This document shows, piece after piece, positions 8,489-15,908 of a DNA stretch of 56,268 bases. This DNA is from Bradyrhizobium sp. LTSP885 (GTDB lineage: Bacteria > Pseudomonadota > Alphaproteobacteria > Rhizobiales > Xanthobacteraceae). Under the pieces are notes generated by a model. It was not told where the DNA came from. It saw nothing but the letters and a program-made list of their open reading frames with translations, and made no database searches. Every line of letters begins with the position of its first letter. The stretch's first letter is position 1. The position numbers and the translations under genes are program-made. The stretch is from contig NZ_JYMT01000043.1 in assembly GCF_000938305.1 (NCBI RefSeq), positions 394,750 through 451,017 on the forward strand, given 5' to 3'.

Positions 8489-8534
8489 TTGACTTTCCCA
8501 ACGGCTCGGCTATCTATGTAAATGTTATTTACAT
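8489..8534 (+). promoter_or_regulatory. Promoter with overlapping TetR-type operator before the DUF2852 gene
   Basis: TTGACT (8489-8494) and TATCTA (8511-8516) are spaced 16 bp, a good sigma-70-type promoter. Immediately over and after the -10 lies the perfect palindrome ATGTAAAT-gtt-ATTTACAT (8516-8534, 8-bp arms). The same 19-bp site, with one arm change, covers the start of the adjacent tetR gene. A repressor bound here would occlude the -10 and the transcription start. Confidence 0.65.
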
Positions 8535-8567
8535 TCACAACGGCGTGATGCCGTGATGGAGAAGGAA

Positions 8568-9056
8568 ATGGCCTACACCGCAGATGTCAATCGCTGGCGC
8601 GGCCCCGCGGAAGACCAGTACCGCCCGCCCATGTTCGTGACGCCGTGGCATCCCCTCAAGATCGCACTGATCATCCTCGGCTTCATCATGTGGTGGCCGA
8701 TCGGTCTCGCGCTTCTCTTTTTCACACTCGGGAGCAGAAAAATGGCCTGTTGGAGTCACTCGGATCGCTGGGCGAACAAGATGGAGCGCATGCAGTACAA
8801 GATGGATCGGATGAAGAACCACATGGAGCGCGGCGGCTTCCCGTTCGGCGGCTTCGGTGCGCCCACCAGCGGCAACCGCGCCTTCGACGAGTACCGCATG
8901 GAGACGCTGCGCCGGCTCGAGGAAGAGCAGGTCGAGTTCAAGAACTTCCTCGATCGCCTGCGCCACGCCAAGGACAAGCAAGAGTTCGACGCCTTCATGG
9001 CGCAGCACAAGCCCAGTCCGACCCAGCCGAACGACCAGCCGCCGCCGCAGAACTAA
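8568..9056 (+). CDS. DUF2852 family membrane-anchored protein
   Basis: A 162-residue protein of the DUF2852 family, common in Rhizobiales and of unknown function. A proline-rich N-terminus (MFVTPWHPLK) precedes one membrane span (IALIILGFIMWWPIGLALLFFTLG); the rest is a charged, Met-rich helical region (NKMERMQYKMDRMKNHMERGGFPFGGFG) and a coiled-coil-like tail (METLRRLEEEQVEFKNFLDRLRHAKDKQEFDAFMAQ). I choose the ATG at 8568 because GGAG stands 6 nt before it; starts 12-15 bases upstream have no ribosome site. It sits behind a promoter with a TetR-type operator, so it is probably the main target of the upstream repressor. Confidence 0.85.
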   Translation: MAYTADVNRWRGPAEDQYRPPMFVTPWHPLKIALIILGFIMWWPIGLALLFFTLGSRKMACWSHSDRWANKMERMQYKMDRMKNHMERGGFPFGGFGAPTSGNRAFDEYRMETLRRLEEEQVEFKNFLDRLRHAKDKQEFDAFMAQHKPSPTQPNDQPPPQN

Positions 9057-9195
9057 GGCGCGAGCCGCAACAAGCTAGCCTTCAGGCGATGTGCCCCCAT
9101 AGAACCTGATGGCCCTGGGCCGCCCGTTTGCGAACAGCAAGCGGGCGGTTTGCGTTTTGGAGCACAGCATCGTGAGGTGAGCACGCGGATTGCGC

Positions 9196-9356
9196 ACCCT
9201 CCCCCCTTGTGGGGGAGGGTGGGGAGAGGGGTGGCCCCGGGCGAGATGCACGAGGTGCGATTTCATCAACCTGCGTAGCGAGTGTCGTGGTTTCTAACGG
9301 AGAGCGGAGCAAGCGGCGCCCCTCTCCCCAACCCTCCCCCGCAAGGGGGAGGGAGC
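9196..9356. repeat. Intergenic inverted pair of CCCTCCCCC palindromes
   Basis: Two small hairpins of the type CCCTCCCCC-(ttgt or gcaa)-GGGGGAGGG (about 9197-9220 and 9331-9352) lie in opposite orientation, joined by complementary CCCCTCTCCCC/GGGGAGAGGGG segments. Similar units occur at 31614-31654 and 34974-35152, so this is a REP-like element. It fills the space between the convergent DUF2852 and dehydrogenase genes and may serve as a transcript end. Confidence 0.75.
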
Positions 9357-9402
9357 CCGGCCGGCGTGCTCGCCTCACGACACGCGGCGACGCACCCGCT
9401 TC

Positions 9403-10476
9403 CTACACATTCGACCCATGGATCGCGTCGATCACCGCGTCCGTGACTTGCTTCGTCGTCGCCGTGCCGCCGACATCGGGCGTCAGCACGCCGGCGGCGC
9501 AAACCTTCTCCACCGCCGCCATCAGCCGCACTGCTGCGTCGTTCTCGCCGAGATGCTCCAGCATCTGCACCGCGGTCCAGAACGTCGCGACCGGGTTGGC
9601 GATGCCCTTGCCGGTGATGTCGAAGGCCGAGCCGTGGATCGGCTCGAACATCGAGGGGAAGCGGCGCTGCGGATCGATATTGCCGGTCGGTGCCACGCCG
9701 AGGCTGCCGGCCAGCGCGCCGGCGAGGTCTGACAGGATGTCGGCGTGCAGATTCGTCGCCACGATGGTGTCGAGGCTTTTCGGATGCAGCGTCATCCGCA
9801 CCGTCATGGCGTCGACCAGCATCTTGTCCCAGGTCACGGCGGGGAATTCCTGCGCCACTTCGGCGGCGATCTCGTCCCACATCACCATGCCGTGGCGTTG
9901 CGCGTTCGACTTGGTCACCACGGTGAGGAATTTGCGCGGCCGCGACTGCGCCAGCTGGAACGCATAGCGCATGATCCGCGTCACGCCCACGCGGGTGAAG
10001 ATCGCCACTTCGGTGCCGACCTCTTCCGGCAGGCCGCGGTGGGCGCGGCCGCCCATGCCGGCATATTCGCCTTCGGAGTTCTCGCGCACGATCACCCAGT
10101 CGAGATCGCCGACGCCGACATTGCGCAGCGGCGAGGCAACGCCCGGCAAAATCTTGGTCGGCCGCACATTGGCGTATTGATCAAAGCCCTGGCAGATCGG
10201 CAGCCTAAGGCCCCACAGCGTGATGTGATCGGGCACATCGGGCGCGCCAACCGCGCCGAAATAGATCGCGTCGAACTTCTTGAGCTGGGCGAGTCCATCC
10301 TCAGGCATCATCACGCCATGCTTCTTGTAATAGTCCGAACCCCAGTCGAAGGTTTTGACGTTGAAGCTGATGTCGCCGGTGCGTTTCGCCAGTGCCTCCA
10401 GCACGCGGACGCCTGCGGAGATGACTTCGGGGCCGATGCCGTCGGCGGGAATGGCGGCGATGGAATGGGTGCGCAT
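9403..10476 (-). CDS. ttuC: Tartrate/D-malate dehydrogenase-type decarboxylating dehydrogenase
   Basis: A 357-residue member of the isocitrate/isopropylmalate dehydrogenase superfamily. It shows the N-terminal AAIPADGIGPEV, the substrate-loop Arg in YANVRPTKILPG, the VIVRENSEGEYAG segment, KSNAQRHGMVMWDE (catalytic Lys region), VDAMTVRMTLHPKSLDTIVATNLHADILSDLAG (metal Asp residues) and EPIHGSAFDITGKGIANP. RENSEGEY and the NLHADILSD region match tartrate dehydrogenase (TtuC) and D-malate dehydrogenase rather than LeuB. It oxidises 2-hydroxy acids such as tartrate or D-malate with NAD+. The gene follows an MFS permease by 21 nt, so uptake and oxidation are one unit. Confidence 0.88.
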   Translation of the reverse strand: MRTHSIAAIPADGIGPEVISAGVRVLEALAKRTGDISFNVKTFDWGSDYYKKHGVMMPEDGLAQLKKFDAIYFGAVGAPDVPDHITLWGLRLPICQGFDQYANVRPTKILPGVASPLRNVGVGDLDWVIVRENSEGEYAGMGGRAHRGLPEEVGTEVAIFTRVGVTRIMRYAFQLAQSRPRKFLTVVTKSNAQRHGMVMWDEIAAEVAQEFPAVTWDKMLVDAMTVRMTLHPKSLDTIVATNLHADILSDLAGALAGSLGVAPTGNIDPQRRFPSMFEPIHGSAFDITGKGIANPVATFWTAVQMLEHLGENDAAVRLMAAVEKVCAAGVLTPDVGGTATTKQVTDAVIDAIHGSNV

Positions 10477-10497
10477 GGGATGTCTCCGGATCTGTGA

Positions 10498-11811
10498 TTA
10501 GCGGGTTTGCAAAGGAGTGGGTTGAGGCTCGGATTTGGTGGACGCGCCCTGTGCGCGCGATAGCAGCAGCGTGAGCACCGCCGAGAGCACCAGCAGCCCG
10601 GCGACAAAGTAGAGACCGCCGGCAAAGCTGCCGGTCTGGTCCTTGATCCAGCCGATCATCGCCGGCCCGACGAAGCCGCCGAGATTGCCGATCGCGTTGA
10701 TGGTGGCGATGCCGGCCGCGGCCGCCGATCCCGACAGGAACATGGTCGGCATGCTCCACAGCGGCGGCTTCGACGAGGAGATGCCGATATTGACCAGCGT
10801 CAGCGCCGCGATCACGGCGGCAAGGCCGGTCCACAATCCCGCCAGCGCCAGTCCCGCAGCTGCCACCAGGCAGGCGAGCACGACGTGCCAGCTGCGTTCG
10901 CCGGTGCGGTCCGAATGCCGCGCCCACAGGATCATGGCGATAACCGCGACCGTTGCAGGCACCGCGTTGAGGAAACCGACCTGGAGCGACGACAGGCCGA
11001 ACGCCTTGATGATCTGCGGCGCCCACACGCCGAGCGTATAGAGCCCCGCGGACGTGCCGAAATAGACCAGCGACAGCGCCAGCACGCGCGGATCGGCGAG
11101 ACCGCGCCAGATGCTGTGGTTCGCGGTCGCGGCCTTGCCGTCATTCTCCGCCTTCATCGTCTTGACCAGCCAGGCGCGTTCGTCATCGGCCAGCCATTTG
11201 GCCTGCTCCGGCCGATCGGTCAGAAAGCCCAGCACGACGAAGCCGAGCAGCACGGCCGGCACCGCCTCCAGCACGAACAGCCATTGCCAGCCCTTGAAGC
11301 CGAGGAAGCCGTGCATCTCGAGCAGTGCGCCCGAGACCGGAGAGCCCAGCACGGTCGACAGCGGCGCCGCCGCCATGAACAGCGCGGTGACGGCCGCGCG
11401 CTGTCGTGCCGGGAACCAGTAGGACAGATACAGAATGATGCCGGGAAAGAAGCCGGCTTCCGCCGCACCGAGCAGGAAGCGCAGCACGTAGAAGCTGGTC
11501 GCGCCCTGCACCAGCGCCATCGCTGCCGACACCAGGCCCCAGCTGATCATCACCCGCGCGATCCAGATCCGGGCGCCGATCTTGTGCAGGATGATGTTGG
11601 AGGGCACCTCGAACAGGAAGTAGCCCCAGAAGAAGATACCGGCGCCGAAGCCGTACACCGTGGGCGACAGGCCGATGTCCTTGTTCATTGTCAGCGACGC
11701 GAAGCCGATGTTGACGCGGTCGATGAAGGCCACGAAGTAGAGCAGCATGATGAAGGGCACGATGCGGAGCGTAATCTTGCGCAGGACGCGCGTCTCGAGC
11801 TCGCCGGCCAT
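10498..11811 (-). CDS. MFS transporter of the anion:cation symporter family (tartrate-type)
   Basis: A 437-residue, 12-helix major facilitator. The opening RKITLRIVPFIMLLYFVAFIDRVNIGFASLTM and the WGYFLFEVPSNIILHKIGARIW block are characteristic of the ACS family (phthalate, tartrate, glucarate permeases). GGGAGG lies just upstream of the ATG at 11809-11811. The gene is directly followed, 21 nt on, by the TtuC-type dehydrogenase, so tartrate or a similar hydroxy-dicarboxylate is the probable substrate, imported with protons across the inner membrane. A LysR regulator is transcribed divergently about 250 bp away. Confidence 0.9.
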   Translation of the reverse strand: MAGELETRVLRKITLRIVPFIMLLYFVAFIDRVNIGFASLTMNKDIGLSPTVYGFGAGIFFWGYFLFEVPSNIILHKIGARIWIARVMISWGLVSAAMALVQGATSFYVLRFLLGAAEAGFFPGIILYLSYWFPARQRAAVTALFMAAAPLSTVLGSPVSGALLEMHGFLGFKGWQWLFVLEAVPAVLLGFVVLGFLTDRPEQAKWLADDERAWLVKTMKAENDGKAATANHSIWRGLADPRVLALSLVYFGTSAGLYTLGVWAPQIIKAFGLSSLQVGFLNAVPATVAVIAMILWARHSDRTGERSWHVVLACLVAAAGLALAGLWTGLAAVIAALTLVNIGISSSKPPLWSMPTMFLSGSAAAAGIATINAIGNLGGFVGPAMIGWIKDQTGSFAGGLYFVAGLLVLSAVLTLLLSRAQGASTKSEPQPTPLQTR

Positions 11812-11940
11812 GGGCCTCCCCTGGGTTGCTGTTCTTGTTGGGGCAGGGCGCATTCACCGTGCCAGCGGGCAGGTTAAGGCGCCGAACCTTTGCGATTCAA
11901 TCCGCGCGGGTTTATACAAAAAAATGATATAATCCCTGGT

Positions 11941-12028
11941 CGTCATTGCGAGGAGCGAAGCGACGAAGCAATCCATCGCTCCGCGCATGCGGTGCCAAAT
12001 GGATTGCTTCGCTTCGCTCGCAATGACG
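11941..12028. repeat. 88-bp palindromic intergenic element (CGTCATTGCGAGGAGCG family)
   Basis: The left arm CGTCATTGCGAGgAGCGAAG is matched by CTTCGCTCGCAATGACG on the right, with the inner GAAGCAATCCA/TGGATTGCTTC also pairing, so the unit folds into one long hairpin. I recall this family as common in Bradyrhizobium and relatives. It sits between the divergent MFS and LysR genes, near the likely regulatory site. Confidence 0.8.
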
Positions 12029-12065
12029 GCGGGTAGGCGGCCACGAGCATAAGGAAACCATCGCC

Positions 12066-12983
12066 TTGGAACTGCACCAGCTCCGCTGCTTCGTGGCCGC
12101 CGCCGAGGAATTGCATTTCGGCCGTGCGGCGCAGCGGCTGCAGATGCTGCCGTCGGCGCTCGGCCGCCACATCAAGCTGCTTGAGGAGGACCTCGGCGTC
12201 CGGCTGTTCGCACGGACCACGCGCGCGGTGTCGCTGACCGAGGACGGCGCGACGCTGCTGCGCGACGGCCGCGCGATGTTGAATCGTGCGCAGGCGATCG
12301 AGGATAGCTTCCGCGGACGCTTGCGCAAGCCGTCGACGCGGCGATTCCGGATCGGCGCGATCGACAGCGCCGCGGCCGGCCTGCTGCCGCCTTTGCTGCG
12401 CGATCTCCGCGCCGCGCATCCGGAAATCGCCGCGCAGCTGCTCGAAGAGAAGACCATCCGGCTGTTGCCAAAGCTGCTGTCGGGCGCGCTCGATCTCGCC
12501 TTCGTGCGCCCGCCGGAACGGCCGGACAAGCGCATCGAGTTCGTGTCCCTGCTGCAGGAAACCGCCGTTGTCGCGTTGTCGCGGAAGCATCCGCTGGCGC
12601 AGCGAAAATTCGTGTCGCTGGCTGATATCGCGGATCAGCCCCTGATCGTGCCGGAGCGCCGCTCGCGGCCGCACAGCCACGATCTCACGGTCAAATTGTT
12701 CGACGAGGCTGGGTTGACGCCGCGCATCCAGGAGATCGCCGACGAGAAGCAGACCATCGTCAACATGGTCGCAGCGCGGCTCGGCGTGGCCATCGTGCCC
12801 CGCTGGACCTCGCGGATGACCGTCTCGGGCGTCCGCTTCGTGCCGCTCAGGCTGAAGCGCGGCAGCAGCACGGGCCGCCTGCCGCTCGCCGCCGCCTGGT
12901 TGAAGGGTTCGCGCGATCCGATCCGCGACCAGGTGATCGCCGTGCTCGAAGCAAGGTTGAAGACCTACGCGCGCGAGGCGTAA
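12066..12983 (+). CDS. LysR-family transcriptional regulator
   Basis: A 305-residue LysR regulator beginning at a TTG codon (MELHQLRCFVAAAEELHFGRAAQRLQMLPSALGRHIKLLEEDLGVRLF, the canonical winged helix). AAGGAA lies 9 nt before the TTG, and no ATG is available that would keep the HTH. The effector domain includes FRIGAIDSAAAGLLPPLL and LVAARLGVAIVP-like segment MVAARLGVAIVPRW. It is divergent from the MFS/TtuC operon, the classical LysR arrangement, so activation of that operon by a tartrate-like effector is a reasonable inference. Confidence 0.9.
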   Translation: MELHQLRCFVAAAEELHFGRAAQRLQMLPSALGRHIKLLEEDLGVRLFARTTRAVSLTEDGATLLRDGRAMLNRAQAIEDSFRGRLRKPSTRRFRIGAIDSAAAGLLPPLLRDLRAAHPEIAAQLLEEKTIRLLPKLLSGALDLAFVRPPERPDKRIEFVSLLQETAVVALSRKHPLAQRKFVSLADIADQPLIVPERRSRPHSHDLTVKLFDEAGLTPRIQEIADEKQTIVNMVAARLGVAIVPRWTSRMTVSGVRFVPLRLKRGSSTGRLPLAAAWLKGSRDPIRDQVIAVLEARLKTYAREA

Positions 12984-12994
12984 ATGTCTCTCCC

Positions 12995-13100
12995 CGTCAT
13001 TCCGGGGCGACGCGTTAGCGTCGAGCCCGGAATCCATCGTGCCGCATCACCTGCAGTGAAATGGATTCCGGGCTCTCGCTCCGCGAGCCCCGGAATGACG
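12995..13100. repeat. Palindromic element, CGTCATTCCGGGGC family (copy 1)
   Basis: Perfect 14-bp outer arms CGTCATTCCGGGGC (12995-13008) and GCCCCGGAATGACG (13087-13100) flank an inner pair CCCGGAATCCAT/ATGGATTCCGGG. It lies between the convergent LysR and DHA2 transporter genes. Related units are at 36127-36207, 40806-40894 and 46894-47016. Confidence 0.85.
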
Positions 13101-13119
13101 AAGGGATAGGGGCGCGCCT

Positions 13120-14523
13120 TTAGCGTTGATCCGCCGGGCTTTCTAACGCCTCGGCCTCCGCAGCAGGAAACAGGTTGGCGGCAGCGACCGCGCCGGCGAT
13201 GGCTCCGATTGCGGAGAGGACGAATGGCACCGCAAACGCCGCCACCATGCCGGTCGTTCCAAGCGTTGCTCCCAGCGCGGCAATGCTGATGGCAAAGCCG
13301 GCCTGACGGACGATCATCGTCACGGCCGAGGTCATCGCAGCCTGCGCCGGCGGGGCTAGCGCGAGAGCAACGCCGCTCATCTGCGGATTTGCCAGCGCGG
13401 CGCCGACGCCGATCGTCAGCATTCCGGCGATCGTTGCGGCAAGGCGCATCGCAGGGCTGTCCGAGAGCGCGGCTGCCGCAAGCAGCGCGTCGCCTGACGC
13501 GATGATCCCAAAGGCTGCGACGAAGAAGCGCCGCCAGCCCCATCGCGTCACAAACCGGCCGCCCAGCAGAGGCACCGCCAGCATTGGCAGGGTTGCCGCC
13601 AGCAGCGCCGCGCCCGCCACTTCCATGGTTGCGCCCAGGCCGGTGCTCAGGAACAGCGGCAGATAGACCAGCACGGCCCAGTAGCCAAACTGAATGGAGG
13701 TCAGCAACGCGCCGACCCCGATCATGGCCGGTGCCGCAAACACACGCGGATCGAGAACCGGATGTGGACTGCGCCATTGCTGCGCAACGAACATCAAAGC
13801 CACGGTCGCGCCGGCGACCAGGCCGGCGATTCTGATGGCCAACGAGGCATCGCGTCGGAGCAGCGCATCGATCACGAGGCCCAGCGACAGCGTCAGCAGC
13901 ACGATGCCCAGGGGATCGAGCGGACGCCCGACGACCTCACGAGTCTCGCCAATAACGTGCGGCACGGCGAAAGCCAGTGCCAGGCAAAACGGGATATTGG
14001 CGTAAAAGATCCAGCGCCAGCCGAACCACGCCGCGAGCAGGCCACCCAGGGTCGGGCCCAGCGCCATGGCAACGCCGGAGATCACGCCGATGGTGCCGAA
14101 CGCGCGCGCCCGCTGATCATGGTTTGGAAATGCGTTCGCGACGAGTGCGATTGCGCCGGTGATAAGGAAGGCCGCACCGATGCCCTGCACCACCCGGGCC
14201 GCCAGCAGCAGCGGGCCGTTCGCCGCCGCGCCGCAGGCGATCGACGCCAGCAGGAACACCGCGTTGCCGGCCAGCATCGCGCGCCTTCGGCCAAAGCGAT
14301 CGGCAAGCGCGCCCGATGCCAGCAGCGCGGCCGTCAACGCCAGGCTGTAGGCGTCGATGACCCAGGCGGAGCCGGCCACGGCAAACCCGAGGTCCTTCGC
14401 GATGCCGGGCATCGCAACCACGACGGCCGTCACGTCGAACGGGATCAGGAAAACGCCGAGGCCAAGCGTGAGTGTGATCAGGCCCGATCGCTCTTGCGCG
14501 AGCTGGGATGTCCGGTCGTGCAT
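13120..14523 (-). CDS. DHA2-family MFS drug-efflux transporter (EmrB/QacA-like)
   Basis: A 467-residue inner-membrane proton antiporter with 13-14 hydrophobic segments. Early motif D1/A elements are visible: LGVFLIPFDVTAVVVAMPGIAKDL, WVIDAYSLALTAALLASGALADRFGRRR, and ARVVQGIGAAFLITGAIAL, followed by the antiporter motif GVISGVAMALGPTLGGLLA. These are typical of 14-helix exporters for drugs, dyes or antiseptics. No partner membrane-fusion gene is adjacent and no local regulator is obvious, so the substrate is unknown. Confidence 0.9.
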   Translation of the reverse strand: MHDRTSQLAQERSGLITLTLGLGVFLIPFDVTAVVVAMPGIAKDLGFAVAGSAWVIDAYSLALTAALLASGALADRFGRRRAMLAGNAVFLLASIACGAAANGPLLLAARVVQGIGAAFLITGAIALVANAFPNHDQRARAFGTIGVISGVAMALGPTLGGLLAAWFGWRWIFYANIPFCLALAFAVPHVIGETREVVGRPLDPLGIVLLTLSLGLVIDALLRRDASLAIRIAGLVAGATVALMFVAQQWRSPHPVLDPRVFAAPAMIGVGALLTSIQFGYWAVLVYLPLFLSTGLGATMEVAGAALLAATLPMLAVPLLGGRFVTRWGWRRFFVAAFGIIASGDALLAAAALSDSPAMRLAATIAGMLTIGVGAALANPQMSGVALALAPPAQAAMTSAVTMIVRQAGFAISIAALGATLGTTGMVAAFAVPFVLSAIGAIAGAVAAANLFPAAEAEALESPADQR

Positions 14524-14765
14524 GCCGTCTTCTCCCGAAACGCGTCCCAGGCTGCAGGCGCAGCCAGCGTCGTACGCCGGTGCTGCTGACAGCGTGGTGT
14601 CAGCAGGACTGGCTTCTTTGGCGTTCGGTCGTCAATCCGAGGCTGGGATACGGCGACCGGCCGGTCGGTTGCCGGGTGGAGGGAACCCGAACCTGTTTGC
14701 GGTCCGATCGCACAAAGACGTATCTGTGCGCGCAAACTGCCGCCGACGAAGGGATCAAGGCCGTC

Positions 14766-14939
14766 ATGGATGCCTGGACCAAATGCTTGCTTGGCGCGAC
14801 CGCCTTTGCTGTCCTCGGCTATTTCACCCTCATCTACGGCGGCTGCGCGATGGATGACCGATGCCACCTGCGCTCCTGCTACGCGCACAGGACCTGCGGC
14901 GTGGTTTACGACACGGACACGGAAACGAAGGCGCAGTGA
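14766..14939 (+). CDS. Small Cys-containing membrane protein, hypothetical
   Basis: A 57-residue frame starting MDAWTKCLLGATAFAVLGYF. One membrane span (residues about 8-25) is followed by a short domain with five further cysteines (GGCAMDDRCHLRSCYAHRTCGVVYDTDTE), suggesting a periplasmic disulfide-rich or metal-binding knob. AAGG lies about 9-13 nt upstream of the ATG. The frame is too short to judge alone, but the composition (one helix, ordered Cys spacing, no stop-rich flanks) is unlike random high-GC translation. Function unknown. Confidence 0.55.
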   Translation: MDAWTKCLLGATAFAVLGYFTLIYGGCAMDDRCHLRSCYAHRTCGVVYDTDTETKAQ

Positions 14940-15036
14940 CGCGCCCGGCCGGTTCGCCCCCTACCTCTGAGTTGCCCGACATGGCAAGCTCCACCGCGAA
15001 AAATATTTCGCTTTATCCGAAGGGCAACTCAGTGTA

Positions 15037-15440
15037 TAGATATGCCCGTCCCACCCGAATGAGGGGCGAGCGCACGTCACGAACGCGCGGTGGGATGCGG
15101 TGGACGCGGATTGCGCAACAGACGAGTGCGCATGACGCGGACGGCGAAGTCGTGTGGTCCTGACGCTGCAATGCAGGCGGAAAGTTTTTGAGAAGCTGAC
15201 GCTTCCCAGAGACAACGGTGGCAACCAAGCGCTCACCGGGGAGAGCACGTATAAGCCGTAACCCATCGCGCAGGGAAAGCCGGAGTGCCTCCGCTGAACC
15301 TGTATGCTCGTGTGCGTTTCTATTCCACCCTTGCACACGAGACCGCGGGTGCAGCGTGCACCCGGCTTTCCCTGCGCCCTCTGTTCATGAGAGGGCGAAA
15401 CGAAATGCAAAGCTCGGGCAAATCATGTCGCGAGAATACA
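15037..15440. other. Highly structured non-coding element, possible RNA or multicopy repeat
   Basis: About 400 bases without a credible gene but with nested perfect inverted repeats: GCGCAGGGAAAGCCGG (15268-15283) with CCGGCTTTCCCTGCGC (15362-15377); inside it CTCGTGTGC (15307-15315) with GCACACGAG (15333-15341) and GGGTGCA-gcg-TGCACCC (15347-15363); next to it GCCCTCT (15376-15382) with AGAGGGC (15390-15396). Arms that partly share bases imply alternative pairings. I recall very similar sequence recurring in many Bradyrhizobium/Afipia genomes, where short false proteins are often annotated on it; that recollection needs a search. Not tmRNA or RNase P by any motif I know. Confidence 0.55.
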
Positions 15441-15459
15441 AAACTGCGTTCTCATCCAC

Positions 15460-15584
15460 GGTGTCATCGCCCGGCCTGTGCGCAATTGCGCACATGGACC
15501 GGGCGCCCCAGTACGCCGCGGCCTCTCAGATTGAACTCAGGCGCCTCTGGAATACTGGATCACCCGCATGCGGGTGATGACACC
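15460..15584. repeat. Palindromic element containing CCAGTACGCCGCGGCC (copy 1)
   Basis: Outer arms GGTGTCATC (15460-15468) and GATGACACC (15576-15584), with inner GTGCGCAATTGCGCAC, CCAGTA(cgccgcggcc) and the pairing TACTGG. A second copy with the same CCAGTACGCCGCGGCCT and CTCTGGAATACTGGATC blocks lies at 39163-39265. Confidence 0.8.
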
Positions 15585-15683
15585 GAACAAGCGGTTAAAG
15601 GCGTTGGAGCCCGCGCCGCGGCATCCCGATCTTCGCGCTGCTGATCGGCAACCCGTGAGGGGCACCGCGATAGACTCACGTTA

Positions 15684-15698
15684 TGTTATAATATAACA
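15684..15698. promoter_or_regulatory. Zur box
   Basis: TGTTATAATATAACA is a perfect 15-bp palindrome (7-bp arms around one A), AT-rich in very GC-rich surroundings, and agrees with the alphaproteobacterial Zur recognition pattern as I know it. It ends 9 nt before the ATG of the first gene of the zinc operon, so zinc-loaded Zur would block transcription start or initiation. I infer zinc-repressed expression of 15708-20532. Confidence 0.85.
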
Positions 15699-15707
15699 CT
15701 ATTCCCC

Positions 15708-15905
15708 ATGTCCCATACCCATTCCCACGACCACGCCCACCACCCCGGCCAGGCCCCCCATGGGCACAGCCACGGCCCGGCGTCGCCGCATCCGGCCCAG
15801 GTTGCGCCCTGGTCGATCCTGCGGATGACGGTTCCGGCCCGCCTGGCGGCGGCGCTGGCGGTCAGCGTGGGCCTGTGGGGTGTTGTCTGGCTGGCGATGA
15901 GGTGA
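15708..15905 (+). CDS. His-rich single-span membrane micropeptide of the zinc operon
   Basis: A 65-residue protein whose first 28 residues hold ten histidines in His-x-His spacing (MSHTHSHDHAHHPG, then HGHSHGP), followed by a basic linker and one membrane helix near the C-terminus (LAAALAVSVGLWGVVWLAM). The topology suggests a metal-binding tail on one side of the inner membrane. It is the first gene after the Zur box and 3 nt ahead of the ZnuC start, so it is co-expressed with the zinc importer. I know no characterised homologue. A zinc buffer or chaperone feeding or sensing for ZnuBC is an inference. Confidence 0.75.
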   Translation: MSHTHSHDHAHHPGQAPHGHSHGPASPHPAQVAPWSILRMTVPARLAAALAVSVGLWGVVWLAMR

Positions 15906-15908
15906 TCC

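Noticed and set aside
9196..9356. CRISPR-like array
   Set aside because: Only two palindromic units in opposite orientation without equal spacers; they belong to the REP-like family seen at two other places.
14961..15410. Leftward frame of 149 codons over the structured element
   Set aside because: Ser/Arg/Pro-rich, no ribosome site, runs straight through the perfect inverted repeats; better explained as a false gene on non-coding DNA.
15037..15440. tmRNA or RNase P RNA
   Set aside because: I find no ANDNYA-type tag frame, no tRNA-like acceptor ends and none of the conserved RNase P core blocks.
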